Shown here: piece by piece, positions 5,217 to 12,602 of the stretch
Layout of the letters: every line of letters begins with the position of its first letter
Position numbering within the stretch: position 1 is the stretch's first letter
Source: Gammaproteobacteria bacterium
Lineage (GTDB): Bacteria; Pseudomonadota; Gammaproteobacteria; Pseudomonadales; M0112
Direction: 5' to 3'
Assembly: GCA_006227085.1 (NCBI GenBank)
Contig: SBFY01000096.1
Location: 1-15,163 of the forward strand
Length of the DNA: 15,163 bases
Program-made: the position numbers and the translations under genes
The notes under the pieces: model-generated
What the model saw: only the letters and a program-made list of their open reading frames with translations
Database searches by the model: none
Told to the model about the DNA's origin: nothing

Positions 5217-5236
5217 TGCTGCCGGACAGCATTTTT
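5215..5236 (+). terminator. + strand intrinsic terminator overlapping the tRNA-Arg -35
   Basis: AATGCTG (5215-5221), loop CCGGA, CAGCATT (5227-5233), with T residues 5232-5236. It would stop + strand transcription that had crossed the tRNA-Arg gene antisense, and it shares bases with the tRNA-Arg -35 element. Confidence 0.55.
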
Positions 5237-5330
5237 CCATGGTCGCCGGGGTCTGGGAACCTTGCCGGATGGTAAGGTGCCGCCTCCTGCATCTTGAGAA
5301 AGGTCAATGTTACTCCCGCCAAAATCATGG

Positions 5331-5336
5331 TCTAAT
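5331..5336 (+). promoter_or_regulatory. possible -10 of the rubredoxin gene
   Basis: TCTAAT (5331-5336) matches the -10 consensus at five of six positions and lies 41 nt before the start codon. The candidate -35 (TGTTAC, 5309-5314) is poor. The rest of 5237-5377 shows only a weak imperfect repeat, ACCTTGCC/GGTAAGGT. Confidence 0.3.
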
Positions 5337-5377
5337 GGCACCCTGAAATTGCTGCTGATTGTCCCGGAGAGAGCGTT

Positions 5378-5551
5378 ATGAGTGCATTCAGGAAGTTCGA
5401 GTGTGTGATTTGTGGCTTCACCTATGATGAAGAACTTGGGTTGCCTGAGGAAGGCATTGCGCCGGGCACTTTGTGGGAAGATGTCCCGGAGGACTGGGAA
5501 TGTCCCGAGTGTGGCGTCAGCAAGTACGACTTCGAAGAAGTGAAGGCCTGA
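5378..5551 (+). CDS. rubA: rubredoxin
   Basis: A 57-residue one-iron electron carrier. The four iron ligands are C9-V-I-C12-G and C42-P-E-C45-G. The pattern YDEELGLPEEGIAPGTLWED and the motif GVSKYDF are typical of the AlkG2/RubA rubredoxins that pass electrons from rubredoxin reductase to alkane hydroxylase AlkB, and that also occur in non-alkane degraders. GGAGAGAG (5366-5373) lies 4 nt before ATG. No alkB or rubredoxin reductase is in the window, so the partner is not known. The gene is transcribed alone between tRNA-Arg (divergent) and the acyl-CoA dehydrogenase (convergent). Identification as rubredoxin is secure; the symbol is by type. Confidence 0.95.
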   Translation: MSAFRKFECVICGFTYDEELGLPEEGIAPGTLWEDVPEDWECPECGVSKYDFEEVKA

Positions 5552-5558
5552 TCCAGGG

Positions 5559-5600
5559 GCCCATAAAAAAACCCGGCCAAGGCCGGGTTTTTTTATGGGC
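5559..5600. terminator. bidirectional intrinsic terminator
   Basis: A perfect 20-bp stem: arm 5559-5578 and arm 5581-5600 separated by AA. A GC core (CCCGGCC) is flanked by seven A before and seven T after, so it works on both strands. It serves rubredoxin (+) and the acyl-CoA dehydrogenase (-), whose stop is 8 bp away. Confidence 0.95.
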
Positions 5601-5608
5601 ATGATTCA

Positions 5609-6748
5609 TCAATAGCCATGCAGGCTGGCATAGCGGTCACGGTGGAATGCAGGGGTTCCCAGTAACTGGTTCAGCACCCGTGAGCGCTTCAGGAACAGGC
5701 CCACATCGAGCTCGTCCGTGACCCCGATACCGCCATGCATCTGGGTGGCTTCATCCATCACTTTCAGGCAGGTTTCACCGACCTTGCTTTTGACCAGGCT
5801 GGCCAATGCAGGGACTTTCCCGGGGGCATCATCAATCGCTTGCAGGGCTTCCAGCACAATGGATTTGCAAAGTTCGATATCGATGTACATCTGTGCTGCG
5901 CGGTGCTTGAGTGCCTGGAAGCTGCCAATCTTGACGCCAAATTGCTCGCGTTCTTTCAGGTAGTCCATGGTGCGTTCAAACATGGCTTGTGAGTTGCCCA
6001 GCATTTCGGCGGCGATGGCAATGCGGCCACGATCCAGTACCTGGTCGAGAATGGCAAACCCTTCGCCGGCCTTGCCAATCAATGCGTCAGCCGGAACGCT
6101 GACATTGGTCAGTTGGATACGGGCCGCAGCATGGGCATCGACCATCGACAATGGCTGGCGCTCAACGCCGGTGGCATGGGCATCGACCAGGAACAGGGAA
6201 ATGCCGTCTTTGCCCGGGTTGCTGCCCTGGGTGCGGGTGACCACGATGAGATGTTGGGCACTCATGCCATCAATCACCAGGCTTTTGCTGCCATTGATGA
6301 CGTAACCATTGCCACTGGCACGTGCTTCGGTGGCGATATCGGTGGGGTTGTGATGGGTGCCTTCATCCACGGCCAGTGCCAGGGTCAATTGACCGGCGGC
6401 AATCTGCGGCAGCAGGGTTTGTTTCTGCGCTTCATTCCCACCCAGCAGGATGGCCGAGGCTCCCAGTACCACGCTGGAGAACAGCGGTGAGCGCGCCAGG
6501 GTGCGGCCGGCTTCTTCCAGTACCACGCCCAGTCCGGTAAAACCGAAATCCAGGCCGTCGTAGGCTTCTGGCAGGGTAATACTGGCCCAGCCGAGCTCGC
6601 CCATTTGCTGCCACAGTTCGCTGGAATAGCCTTGCGGGTCCTTGCTGTCACGCAGGTGGCGGAAGGCTTCAACCGGAGCATTGGCCTGGATGAATTCGCG
6701 GGCGGTGTCCTTGAGCAGTTTCTGTTCTTCGTTCAGGACCAGAGGCAT
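5609..6748 (-). CDS. acyl-CoA dehydrogenase family protein
   Basis: A 379-residue flavoprotein of the acyl-CoA dehydrogenase fold, expected to oxidise an acyl-CoA thioester to the 2,3-enoyl-CoA using FAD and pass electrons to ETF. The N-terminal helical domain (residues 5-115) includes LGWASITLPEAYDGLDFGF. The middle beta domain (about 120-225) includes ALAVDEG and VINGSKSLVIDG. The C-terminal helical domain contains DRGRIAIAAEMLG (239-251), REQFGVKIGSFQALKHRAA (267-285) and QMHGGIGVTDE (336-346). AGGAG lies 9 nt before ATG on the - strand. The sequence resembles the FadE-type dehydrogenases of lipid and sterol degraders, some of which pair with a second subunit; no partner is adjacent. Substrate unknown. 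It is monocistronic and ends in a shared terminator. Confidence 0.9.
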   Translation of the reverse strand: MPLVLNEEQKLLKDTAREFIQANAPVEAFRHLRDSKDPQGYSSELWQQMGELGWASITLPEAYDGLDFGFTGLGVVLEEAGRTLARSPLFSSVVLGASAILLGGNEAQKQTLLPQIAAGQLTLALAVDEGTHHNPTDIATEARASGNGYVINGSKSLVIDGMSAQHLIVVTRTQGSNPGKDGISLFLVDAHATGVERQPLSMVDAHAAARIQLTNVSVPADALIGKAGEGFAILDQVLDRGRIAIAAEMLGNSQAMFERTMDYLKEREQFGVKIGSFQALKHRAAQMYIDIELCKSIVLEALQAIDDAPGKVPALASLVKSKVGETCLKVMDEATQMHGGIGVTDELDVGLFLKRSRVLNQLLGTPAFHRDRYASLHGY

Positions 6749-6945
6749 ATGGAAAGGCTCCTGTAGCTATGGCTTGCCCATGCTGGGGCGTCAAAAAAGA
6801 GGGCGCCATTCTAGCATTTTTGGGATGGCTTTGGATGGCGGGGCGATCATACGGATGGCTGGTCTAATGGGTTGAAAAAGCAAGGAATCATGCGGCTTTC
6901 CCGGGCTGATATATACTGCAAGGGGTGTGGGTGGGGAAATGCGCC

Positions 6946-7506
6946 ATGATTCGCCGTCAACTGATCTGTTACCTGTTGTGCCTGTGTGCTGCGCCGGCCG
7001 CAGTGGCTGAGCGTGTGGTCTACAAGATCACCGGGCCCGATGGCAAGGTCTCCTATACCGATCACCCGCCAGCCGTGGTGGCAGGGGCGAAGCTGGAAAC
7101 ATTGGCTTTGGTGGCCGGTCCGGATGAAGCAGAAGTGGCGGCTGCCCGCGAGCGTGTCCAGGAAGAGTTGGCGTTTTCCCGTGAAACCACTGACCGGATG
7201 GCAGCGGACCGGCGTGCCCGCGAAGAAGCCCAGCGCGAGGCGGAGCGGGCCCGCGAAGAGCGTGCCTGGCGTGAAGCAATGCTGCAGGCCGCCCAGCAGT
7301 CCGGCCAGTCAGACCAGGTCGAATGGGTGTGGCCTGCCTATGGATACCGTTACCGGCCGCCTTATGGTCATCGCCCACCGTATCCGGGTTATCCCGGCAA
7401 GCCCCATCCACCCGTCAAGCCGGAACCGCGCCAGCCGGTGAGTGGCAGTGGATCGGGCGGCATGAGCATGCCGGACCTGATCAATCGTTCCCGTCCCTGG
7501 TATTAA
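6946..7506 (+). CDS. secreted DUF4124-type protein
   Basis: A 186-residue exported protein. A signal peptide (residues 1-21, cleavage near AVA-ER) is followed by a DUF4124-like segment VVYKITGPDGKVSYTDHPP (24-42), common in gammaproteobacterial periplasmic proteins of unknown role. A long charged Arg/Glu/Ala-rich helical stretch follows (about 68-118), then a Tyr/Pro/Gly-rich tail (RYRPPYGHRPPYPGYPG) and a polar C-terminus. The tail suggests surface or wall interaction, but no function is known. I chose ATG 6946 (GGGGAAA upstream, spacing about 8) rather than an upstream GTG at 6925, because it starts at a normal signal peptide (MIRRQLICYLL). TATACT at 6912-6917 may be its -10. The gene diverges from the acyl-CoA dehydrogenase. 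Confidence 0.8.
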   Translation: MIRRQLICYLLCLCAAPAAVAERVVYKITGPDGKVSYTDHPPAVVAGAKLETLALVAGPDEAEVAAARERVQEELAFSRETTDRMAADRRAREEAQREAERAREERAWREAMLQAAQQSGQSDQVEWVWPAYGYRYRPPYGHRPPYPGYPGKPHPPVKPEPRQPVSGSGSGGMSMPDLINRSRPWY

Positions 7507-7526
7507 TCCCCATGCCACATGCGTTT

Positions 7527-7547
7527 GGGTGAGGCGTTCACCCGTGG
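7527..7547 (+). terminator. weak terminator-like hairpin after the DUF4124 gene
   Basis: GGGTGA (7527-7532), loop GGCGT, TCACCC (7538-7543), followed by GTGGCTTTT. The stem is short and the T-run is brief and displaced, so partial readthrough into the SDR gene is likely. Confidence 0.35.
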
Positions 7548-7590
7548 CTTTTGCGAGGATGGGACGAATCATCACAAACAGGGGTACCCC

Positions 7591-8340
7591 ATGCAGCGCT
7601 TTGAAGGAAAAGTCGCGTTAATTACCGGTGCGGGTAGCGGCATTGGACAGGCCACGGCGATTCGCCTGGCATCCGAGGGTGCCAGGGTCTGGTGTGTGGA
7701 CATCAATCCGGCCGGTGTGGAAAGCACCGTGCACACCGTGACAGCCAGCGGCGGTGAGGCGCGGGCGCATGCCTGTGATGTCAGTGATGAAGCTGCCATC
7801 AAGGCGTGTGTGCAAGCCTGTGTGGATGCCTTTGGCCGGCTGGATGTGGTCTGCAATATGGCTGGCATCCTGCGTTTCGATCATGCGCATGAGTTGACCG
7901 TAGCCAATTGGCAGAAGGTGATGGATATCAACCTGACGGGTACCTTCCTGATGTGCCGCGAAGCGCTGCCGCATTTGCTGGATACGAAAGGCAACATCGT
8001 CAATGCCGCATCGACGGCGTCACTGTCAGGGTTGCCGTGGGGTGCGGCGTATTCAGCGTCCAAAGGTGGTGTGCTGGCCATGACGCGCAGTATTGCGGTC
8101 GAATATGCCAAGCGGGGTGTACGCGCCAATTGCATTTGCCCGGGCGATATTGCCACCAATATGGCGTCCAATGTCACCTTCCCTGAAGGGGCCGACCTGG
8201 CATTGCTGGGACGGGTGATGTCGTTAACCGGCATGAAAGGGCCGGAAGTGGTCGCGGGCGTGATTGCCATGCTGGCGTCGGATGATGGCATTCATATCAC
8301 GGGTGAGGATATCCGCATGGATGGCGGCATGTTGTCCTGA
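7591..8340 (+). CDS. short-chain dehydrogenase/reductase (classical SDR)
   Basis: A 249-residue classical SDR that should oxidise or reduce a hydroxyl/keto pair with NAD(H). The cofactor motif is TGAGSGIG (residues 12-19), and D37 at the end of beta-2 (VWCVDIN) suggests preference for NAD(H). NMAG (89-92) replaces the usual NNAG. The catalytic set is N114, S141, Y154 and K158 (YSASK). The C-terminal DDGIHITGEDIRMDGGM is the normal SDR ending. AGGGG (7580-7584) lies 6 nt before ATG 7591; an in-frame ATG at 7519 would add 24 residues before the Rossmann fold and is rejected. The substrate is not predictable from sequence; hydroxysteroid or 3-hydroxyacyl compounds are typical for this group. It is followed by a strong terminator. 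Confidence 0.9.
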   Translation: MQRFEGKVALITGAGSGIGQATAIRLASEGARVWCVDINPAGVESTVHTVTASGGEARAHACDVSDEAAIKACVQACVDAFGRLDVVCNMAGILRFDHAHELTVANWQKVMDINLTGTFLMCREALPHLLDTKGNIVNAASTASLSGLPWGAAYSASKGGVLAMTRSIAVEYAKRGVRANCICPGDIATNMASNVTFPEGADLALLGRVMSLTGMKGPEVVAGVIAMLASDDGIHITGEDIRMDGGMLS

Positions 8341-8356
8341 CGATAGCGCCTGAACA

Positions 8357-8365
8357 TGGCATAAT
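8357..8365 (+). promoter_or_regulatory. extended -10 promoter candidate for the methyltransferase gene
   Basis: TG-G-CATAAT (8357-8365) is an extended -10 with five of six consensus bases. It would start transcription near 8372, at the base of the terminator hairpin of the preceding gene, which is an awkward arrangement. Confidence 0.35.
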
Positions 8366-8369
8366 CATG

Positions 8370-8395
8370 CGCCCCGCCTATGCGGGGCGTTTTTT
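8370..8395 (+). terminator. intrinsic terminator of the SDR gene
   Basis: CGCCCCGC (8370-8377), loop CTAT, GCGGGGCG (8382-8389), then six T. A perfect 8-bp GC-rich stem. Confidence 0.92.
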
Positions 8396-8420
8396 ATATG
8401 GCTAATAACAGGATGGTGCT

Positions 8421-9041
8421 ATGGCAGTTTCCCGCAAAAAACCCAAAACAACGGTTCGCGCATTCGGTGTGGATTTGATGATGGCATCGCATCCTGAAGT
8501 GCGCCGGCTGAAGCGGGAAAACCCGGATTTCTCAACGCATGGCAACAAGGTCTGGCGCTCTTCGATGTTGCTGATGGATTACCTCAAGAAGGATTCACCC
8601 AGGCAGCGGAGCAAGGGAATGGAAATCGGCTGTGGCTGGGGTCCTGCGAGCATTTTCATGGCCAAGCAATTCCGCTGCAAGATGACAGCCGTGGACCTGG
8701 ATCCGGCCGTGTTCCCATTCCTGCAGGCGCAGGCAGCTATTAATGGCGTCACCGTTGATACCCTGAAAAGCCGTTTTGAAAAAATCAGCGGTCCGCAATT
8801 ATCGCAGTACGATTACTTGATCGGTTCTGATATCTGCTTCTGGGATGAGATGGTGGATCCCTTGTTCAAGTTGATCAAGCGAGCCAAGAATGCCGGTGTG
8901 AAAGCCGTGTATATCGCTGACCCTGGCCGTACTTCATTCCTGGAGTTGGCCGAGCGTTGTGAAAAGGCATTTGGTGTCGAGTACGAATACCATGAGATCA
9001 AGCGTCCCGTACGCGCGACCGGTTTTATCCTCAAGGTCTGA
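8421..9041 (+). CDS. class I SAM-dependent methyltransferase
   Basis: A 206-residue Rossmann-type methyltransferase. Motif I is EIGCGWG (68-74) and motif II is AVDLDP (90-95, acidic residue binding the SAM ribose). The motif IV region is YDYLIGSDICFWDEM (130-144), in the style of the METTL21/Methyltransf_16 group of protein-lysine and nicotinamide-like methyltransferases. The basic N-terminus MAVSRKKPKTTVR may contact RNA or an acidic partner. AGGA lies 7 nt before ATG. The methyl acceptor is unknown; a protein target is my best guess, by fold similarity only. The gene ends 3 bp from the stop of the convergent glutathione transferase, with no terminator between, so the two transcripts probably overlap. 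Confidence 0.8.
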   Translation: MAVSRKKPKTTVRAFGVDLMMASHPEVRRLKRENPDFSTHGNKVWRSSMLLMDYLKKDSPRQRSKGMEIGCGWGPASIFMAKQFRCKMTAVDLDPAVFPFLQAQAAINGVTVDTLKSRFEKISGPQLSQYDYLIGSDICFWDEMVDPLFKLIKRAKNAGVKAVYIADPGRTSFLELAERCEKAFGVEYEYHEIKRPVRATGFILKV

Positions 9042-9044
9042 GGG

Positions 9045-9728
9045 TTAGCGCAGGAACAGCGATGCTTTTTCGGTGTCGCTGAGAGGCGGGTTTTGCCAGA
9101 GCGTGTTGCCGGCCTCGAGGCCTCGTTGCACAGCGTCACGTGAATGGATGCGATCCAGCCATGCCTTGATATTGGGGTATTCCGTGATGGTGATGCCTTG
9201 CCACTCATGGTAAGGCGCCATCATCCACGGGAATAAGGCGATATCCGCAATGGAGTAATCGCCGGCGATAAAATCGCGGCCCTGCAATCGCTTTTCCAAT
9301 ACGCCATACAAGCGATGGGCTTCCTCGGTATAGCGCTTGATGGGGTAGTCGAGTTTTTCCGGGGCAAAGCGGCGGAAATGGTGGGCTTGCCCCAGCATTG
9401 GGCCGGCGCCGCCCATCTGCCACATCAACCATTCGAGCACAGTTTTGCGTTCGCGGGTTTGTGTGGAAAGGAGCTTGCCGGTTTTCTCAGCGAGATACAC
9501 CAGGATGGCGCCGCTTTCAAAAACCGGGATGGCATCGCCACCGTCCGTGGGTGAGCGATCAATGATGGCGGGAATACGGTTGTTCGGGCTGAATGCCAGG
9601 AATTCCGGCATGAACTGGTCACCACGCTGGATATTGATCGGTACGATGCGGTACTCCAGTCCCATTTCCTCCAGTGCAATCGTGATCTTGCGGCCATTGG
9701 GTGTCGGGAAAGCATACAGTTCAATCAT
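9045..9728 (-). CDS. glutathione S-transferase, Nu class (YfcG-like)
   Basis: A 227-residue cytosolic glutathione transferase. The thioredoxin-fold N-domain starts IELYAFPTPNGRKITIALEE, matching E. coli YfcG and YghU, where T9 and N11 in TPNG replace the usual catalytic Tyr or Ser. FSPNNRIPAIID (46-57) with the cis-Pro and ESGAI (71-75) bind glutathione. The helical C-domain contains GDYSIADIALFPWM. Nu-class enzymes have disulfide-bond reductase and organic-peroxide reductase activity. It starts 12 bp after the stop of the upstream membrane protein and lacks a clear Shine-Dalgarno, so it is the last gene of the Rieske-membrane-GST operon and may depend on translational coupling. A role in protecting against products of the oxygenase is possible but inferred. 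Confidence 0.92.
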   Translation of the reverse strand: MIELYAFPTPNGRKITIALEEMGLEYRIVPINIQRGDQFMPEFLAFSPNNRIPAIIDRSPTDGGDAIPVFESGAILVYLAEKTGKLLSTQTRERKTVLEWLMWQMGGAGPMLGQAHHFRRFAPEKLDYPIKRYTEEAHRLYGVLEKRLQGRDFIAGDYSIADIALFPWMMAPYHEWQGITITEYPNIKAWLDRIHSRDAVQRGLEAGNTLWQNPPLSDTEKASLFLR

Positions 9729-9740
9729 GGTGTCACCGTT

Positions 9741-11390
9741 TCATGGGAAGTCGGCAGGGATCGCGACCAGGTTGCTGGTGGCTTCGCTGGCATATCCGCG
9801 CCACTGCAAGGGTCGTTGCAGCAGGTGCGGCCATGTTGGCAGGGATCGTTGTGCCATGCCAATGATGATGCCTTCAGCGGATAGCAGGAATACTGCATCG
9901 GGCACATGATCCTGGCAGCGACCGGTGATCACGACGGCTGCAGCACCTTTGTTATTGATGGCTTCTCCCGGGTGTACGTTCAATTCGCATGTGTATGAGC
10001 CGGTATGGGTTGGCGCCGTTTTGCTATGCCAATCCAGCAGAGGGCTTGCCCAAGGGCCGAGGTGATGCTGCTTGAAGAACTGCTGGTGCCATTCAACGTA
10101 GTTGTGGCCTTGCCGGCCCGCAGGATATGAAAGGGTGTTGATGGCGACTGGCATATCCGTGATACCAAGGGCAATACCGATATGGGCTTCTTGTACCGTG
10201 TCAGCCAGTGCCAGGTGTTTGCTGGCGCTCTGGTGGTAGTCAAACGCCAGCAATGCCAGCAGTATGGGTAACGGCAACAGGAGTCGCCAACCGCCACCGC
10301 GACGTTGCGCCAGTGCCAGCGCAGCTAATGCGGCGGCCAGCCAGAAAAAAAGCGCACCTGTCTGGTAGCGTTCTGTGGTCTGCATGCCGGGGTATATGGT
10401 ACGGCCCAGGCCTGCCGTGAAAGCGATCAGTGCGGCGTGGGCTGCCATGCCGGCCAGCATCACGCGCAAGGATTTGTCTTGTTGTTGCGACGGGCGTTGT
10501 CGCCAGGCATCGATGAGCAGGGCTATCAGGATGCCCAATGCCAGCAGGCTTGCGATAGCCGGCCAATGCCGGCTCAGCGGGCTTGCAAGATAACCGGTAA
10601 CGAACACCAGGCTGTAGAGCCCCATGCCGACCAGCCATTGCGTGAGTGTGCTATCGGCTTGGCGGCTGGGCAGCCCGGCTTCCATGCCATACAAATACAG
10701 CGCAATCATGATGGCGCCTGCCAGTGCAATCGTGACCATTGTCCTTAACGGGTAGCGGCCGATCCATAAGGTCCATACCAATACGGGCCACAACAAGATG
10801 CCGGCAGAATTGCTTATCGTGGCTAATATCCCGATCGGGATCACCAGCCAGATACGCTGTTGTGAACAAGCGGCTGTGGGAGGGGTGCTCGCGATGAATA
10901 AGGCCAGAGCGCTGGATGCGGTGGCCATGAACCATTGTGACGAAATGCTGTAATTCAGGTTATAGAGCTGGGTGGCTGAAAACAGTGTCACCATGGCGAT
11001 GGACAGTGCCAGCCACAGGATGTGTGCAGCGTCCGGATAGGCTTGGCGACAACGGTATGCCACGAGCCCGAGGATCAGGAACTGGCAGCCGAGAGAAACC
11101 GTGAGTGTCAGGAAGTTGCTGCCCTGTAGCCAGTGGAGATCCGTCACAAATACCAGTTGCGGGAGGGTCAGGCGGTGGGAGCCACCATAGGGAACCCAGA
11201 AATCGTGCAAGGTCCAGCTGCCATCGAATGTGCTCTCAAGCAGCGGGATGATTTCCCACATATCCCTGAATGGGCCACTCCATTGGCTTTGCCAGGCGAT
11301 GAGTATGGTTGCAGAAGCCCATATCGTAGCCATGACCACGCCCAGTGCAGTCGCAAACAACATCCTTGTCTGTGGGCGACTGCGAGTCAT
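9741..11390 (-). CDS. polytopic membrane protein of unknown function (possible GT-C-like)
   Basis: A 549-residue inner-membrane protein with about 11-12 hydrophobic helices, beginning with LFATALGVVMATIWASATIL (about 11-30) and ending near LLLPLPILLALLAFDY (about 390). A soluble domain of ~150 residues follows that contains two cysteines (YTCEL, GRCQD). Between TM1 and TM2 a large periplasmic loop has PFRDMWEIIPLL and GGSHRLTLPQLVF, which reminds me of uncharacterised GT-C-type glycosyltransferase-like membrane proteins with an acidic residue in the first loop; this is weak. ATG 11390 lies 2 bp after the Rieske stop, so translational coupling is likely. An in-frame upstream ATG (11447) would overlap the Rieske gene by 55 bp and adds a polar Cys-rich stretch unlike a membrane protein start. 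Function unknown. Confidence 0.72.
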   Translation of the reverse strand: MTRSRPQTRMLFATALGVVMATIWASATILIAWQSQWSGPFRDMWEIIPLLESTFDGSWTLHDFWVPYGGSHRLTLPQLVFVTDLHWLQGSNFLTLTVSLGCQFLILGLVAYRCRQAYPDAAHILWLALSIAMVTLFSATQLYNLNYSISSQWFMATASSALALFIASTPPTAACSQQRIWLVIPIGILATISNSAGILLWPVLVWTLWIGRYPLRTMVTIALAGAIMIALYLYGMEAGLPSRQADSTLTQWLVGMGLYSLVFVTGYLASPLSRHWPAIASLLALGILIALLIDAWRQRPSQQQDKSLRVMLAGMAAHAALIAFTAGLGRTIYPGMQTTERYQTGALFFWLAAALAALALAQRRGGGWRLLLPLPILLALLAFDYHQSASKHLALADTVQEAHIGIALGITDMPVAINTLSYPAGRQGHNYVEWHQQFFKQHHLGPWASPLLDWHSKTAPTHTGSYTCELNVHPGEAINNKGAAAVVITGRCQDHVPDAVFLLSAEGIIIGMAQRSLPTWPHLLQRPLQWRGYASEATSNLVAIPADFP

Positions 11391-11392
11391 GG

Positions 11393-12445
11393 TTATTGGC
11401 TGGATGCAGGATGATCGGCGACATCGGTATAGAACTGGGCATACCATTTGCGCAGTTTGGCCAGTGGCCCGTCACCATCGCACAGGACAGGGTTCGTGCG
11501 ATAGAGTTTGTGCTCCCAGATCGCCACGTCTTCATCAAAGCCTTTGCGGGTCGCTTCCACATAGGCCATCTGGATCGCTTCGATGTGCTCGTCAGAAATT
11601 TCGGTGCCGACTTCCACTTCCTGTTGCGCCAGCATGAACTCAATCAGCATCTTGGTGTTGGCATCAATCGTTTGCTTCTTGAGCAGGACGCCAAACCACA
11701 GGTGTACGGTATTGGCATCAATCGGGGTATTTGCGTTGATCAGGCGGCTCTGGAAAATGCTGTCCATCCATGTGACCTGGTAAGCCGGTCCATAATAGGT
11801 TGCACGTGTTGAGTTGGTTGAACCAAATTGTGACAACCCTTGCATGACCTGTGTGGCCAGATGTTCTTCGTAGATGTTTTCGAAGTGCAGGACTTCCTTG
11901 AAACCATGCACGAACACAAAGTGCGCTTTGTCAGCAACGTTTTCGATGATTTCACGCGGATGGGTTTTGAGTTCCAATCGCCGACTGATCCATTTTGACC
12001 ATCCGGGATCGCCCACTTCTTCCAGTACAGGGATCTCATACAGGGGTGGATTGCCCTGAGGGTCATGCCAGAGGAATACCCAGCCATGGCTTTCATGGGT
12101 ATGCCAGGTAGGAAGGCAGGCCTTGGCAGGAATGCGGTTGGCATAAGGGATGTCAATGCATTGGCCTTCGGTGTTGAACTGCCAGTGGTGGAATGGGCAG
12201 CGGATGTTGTTGCCTTCGATAATGCCGCCGACCCCGAGATGGGCGCCCAGGTGCGGGCAGTAAGCATCCATGACATGGACGGTCTCGTCATCCAGGCCCC
12301 GATAGCCAACGAGTTCCTTTTCAAAGTATTTCATCCGGACGGGTTCGCCAGGGCGGAAGTCCCCGGAAACGCCGATAACGAACCAGCCACGAGGGTAGCG
12401 GATATCGCCATTGGGCAGGCGGGGCAGGGTTGCAAGGTTGTTCAT
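11393..12445 (-). CDS. Rieske non-heme iron oxygenase, KshA-like
   Basis: A 350-residue oxygenase component of a Rieske-type ring-hydroxylating or steroid-modifying system. The Rieske [2Fe-2S] ligands are C63-P-H65 and C83-x2-H86 with 17 residues between. The mononuclear-iron motif is N169-x2-D172-x2-H175-x4-H180, in a segment beginning REIIENVADKAHF. RYPRGW, DAYCPHLGAHLG, IPYANRIP and WHDPQGNPP closely follow the 3-ketosteroid 9-alpha-hydroxylase KshA pattern (and the related sterol 7-desaturase Neverland/DAF-36 group). A steroid or sterol substrate is therefore likely, but the exact position attacked is not predictable. No reductase (KshB-like) is in the window. It heads a - strand operon with a membrane protein and a GST, and diverges from an SRD5A-type gene. 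The Shine-Dalgarno is weak. Confidence 0.9.
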   Translation of the reverse strand: MNNLATLPRLPNGDIRYPRGWFVIGVSGDFRPGEPVRMKYFEKELVGYRGLDDETVHVMDAYCPHLGAHLGVGGIIEGNNIRCPFHHWQFNTEGQCIDIPYANRIPAKACLPTWHTHESHGWVFLWHDPQGNPPLYEIPVLEEVGDPGWSKWISRRLELKTHPREIIENVADKAHFVFVHGFKEVLHFENIYEEHLATQVMQGLSQFGSTNSTRATYYGPAYQVTWMDSIFQSRLINANTPIDANTVHLWFGVLLKKQTIDANTKMLIEFMLAQQEVEVGTEISDEHIEAIQMAYVEATRKGFDEDVAIWEHKLYRTNPVLCDGDGPLAKLRKWYAQFYTDVADHPASSQ

Positions 12446-12602
12446 CGGGGAAGCTCAGCGGTCTTTGTCAGTGCCCTGTATTGTAATGGCAGAGGGTCAG
12501 GGGGCGGTTAATTTTTGGTAAACCGCTGGTCAACCCTTGCCTGTTCCGGGCATAGGCGGCAGGATACCGTCTTTGCATGGGTTCCAGGGGTTCCGGCATA
12601 GC
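12446..12602. promoter_or_regulatory. divergent promoter region between the Rieske and SRD5A-like genes
   Basis: The 157-bp gap contains an inverted repeat GCGGTT (12504-12509) and AACCGC (12521-12526) around AT-rich DNA, a possible operator. TACAAT on the - strand (12485-12480) fits a -10 for the Rieske operon; its -35 is poor. No clear promoter for the + strand gene is seen. AGGGG near 12587 is rather far from ATG 12603. Confidence 0.35.

Noticed and set aside
5028..5240. Possible 70-residue protein across tRNA-Arg on the - strand
   Set aside because: The translation VAQLDRVPGYEPGGRGFES is the well-known false protein produced by reading through a tRNA gene.
5213..5602. 129-codon frame on the - strand opposite rubredoxin
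   Set aside because: The + strand frame has all four rubredoxin cysteines; the antisense frame has no domain and includes the terminator.
9741..11447. Longer start of the membrane protein at 11447
   Set aside because: It would overlap the Rieske gene by 55 bp, and the extra 19 residues are polar and cysteine-rich; ATG 11390, 2 bp after the Rieske stop, is the better start.
11230..12511. + strand frames of 135, 155 and 148 codons opposite the Rieske and membrane genes
   Set aside because: They are antisense to a gene with intact Rieske and iron-binding motifs and show no domain or ribosome-binding site.
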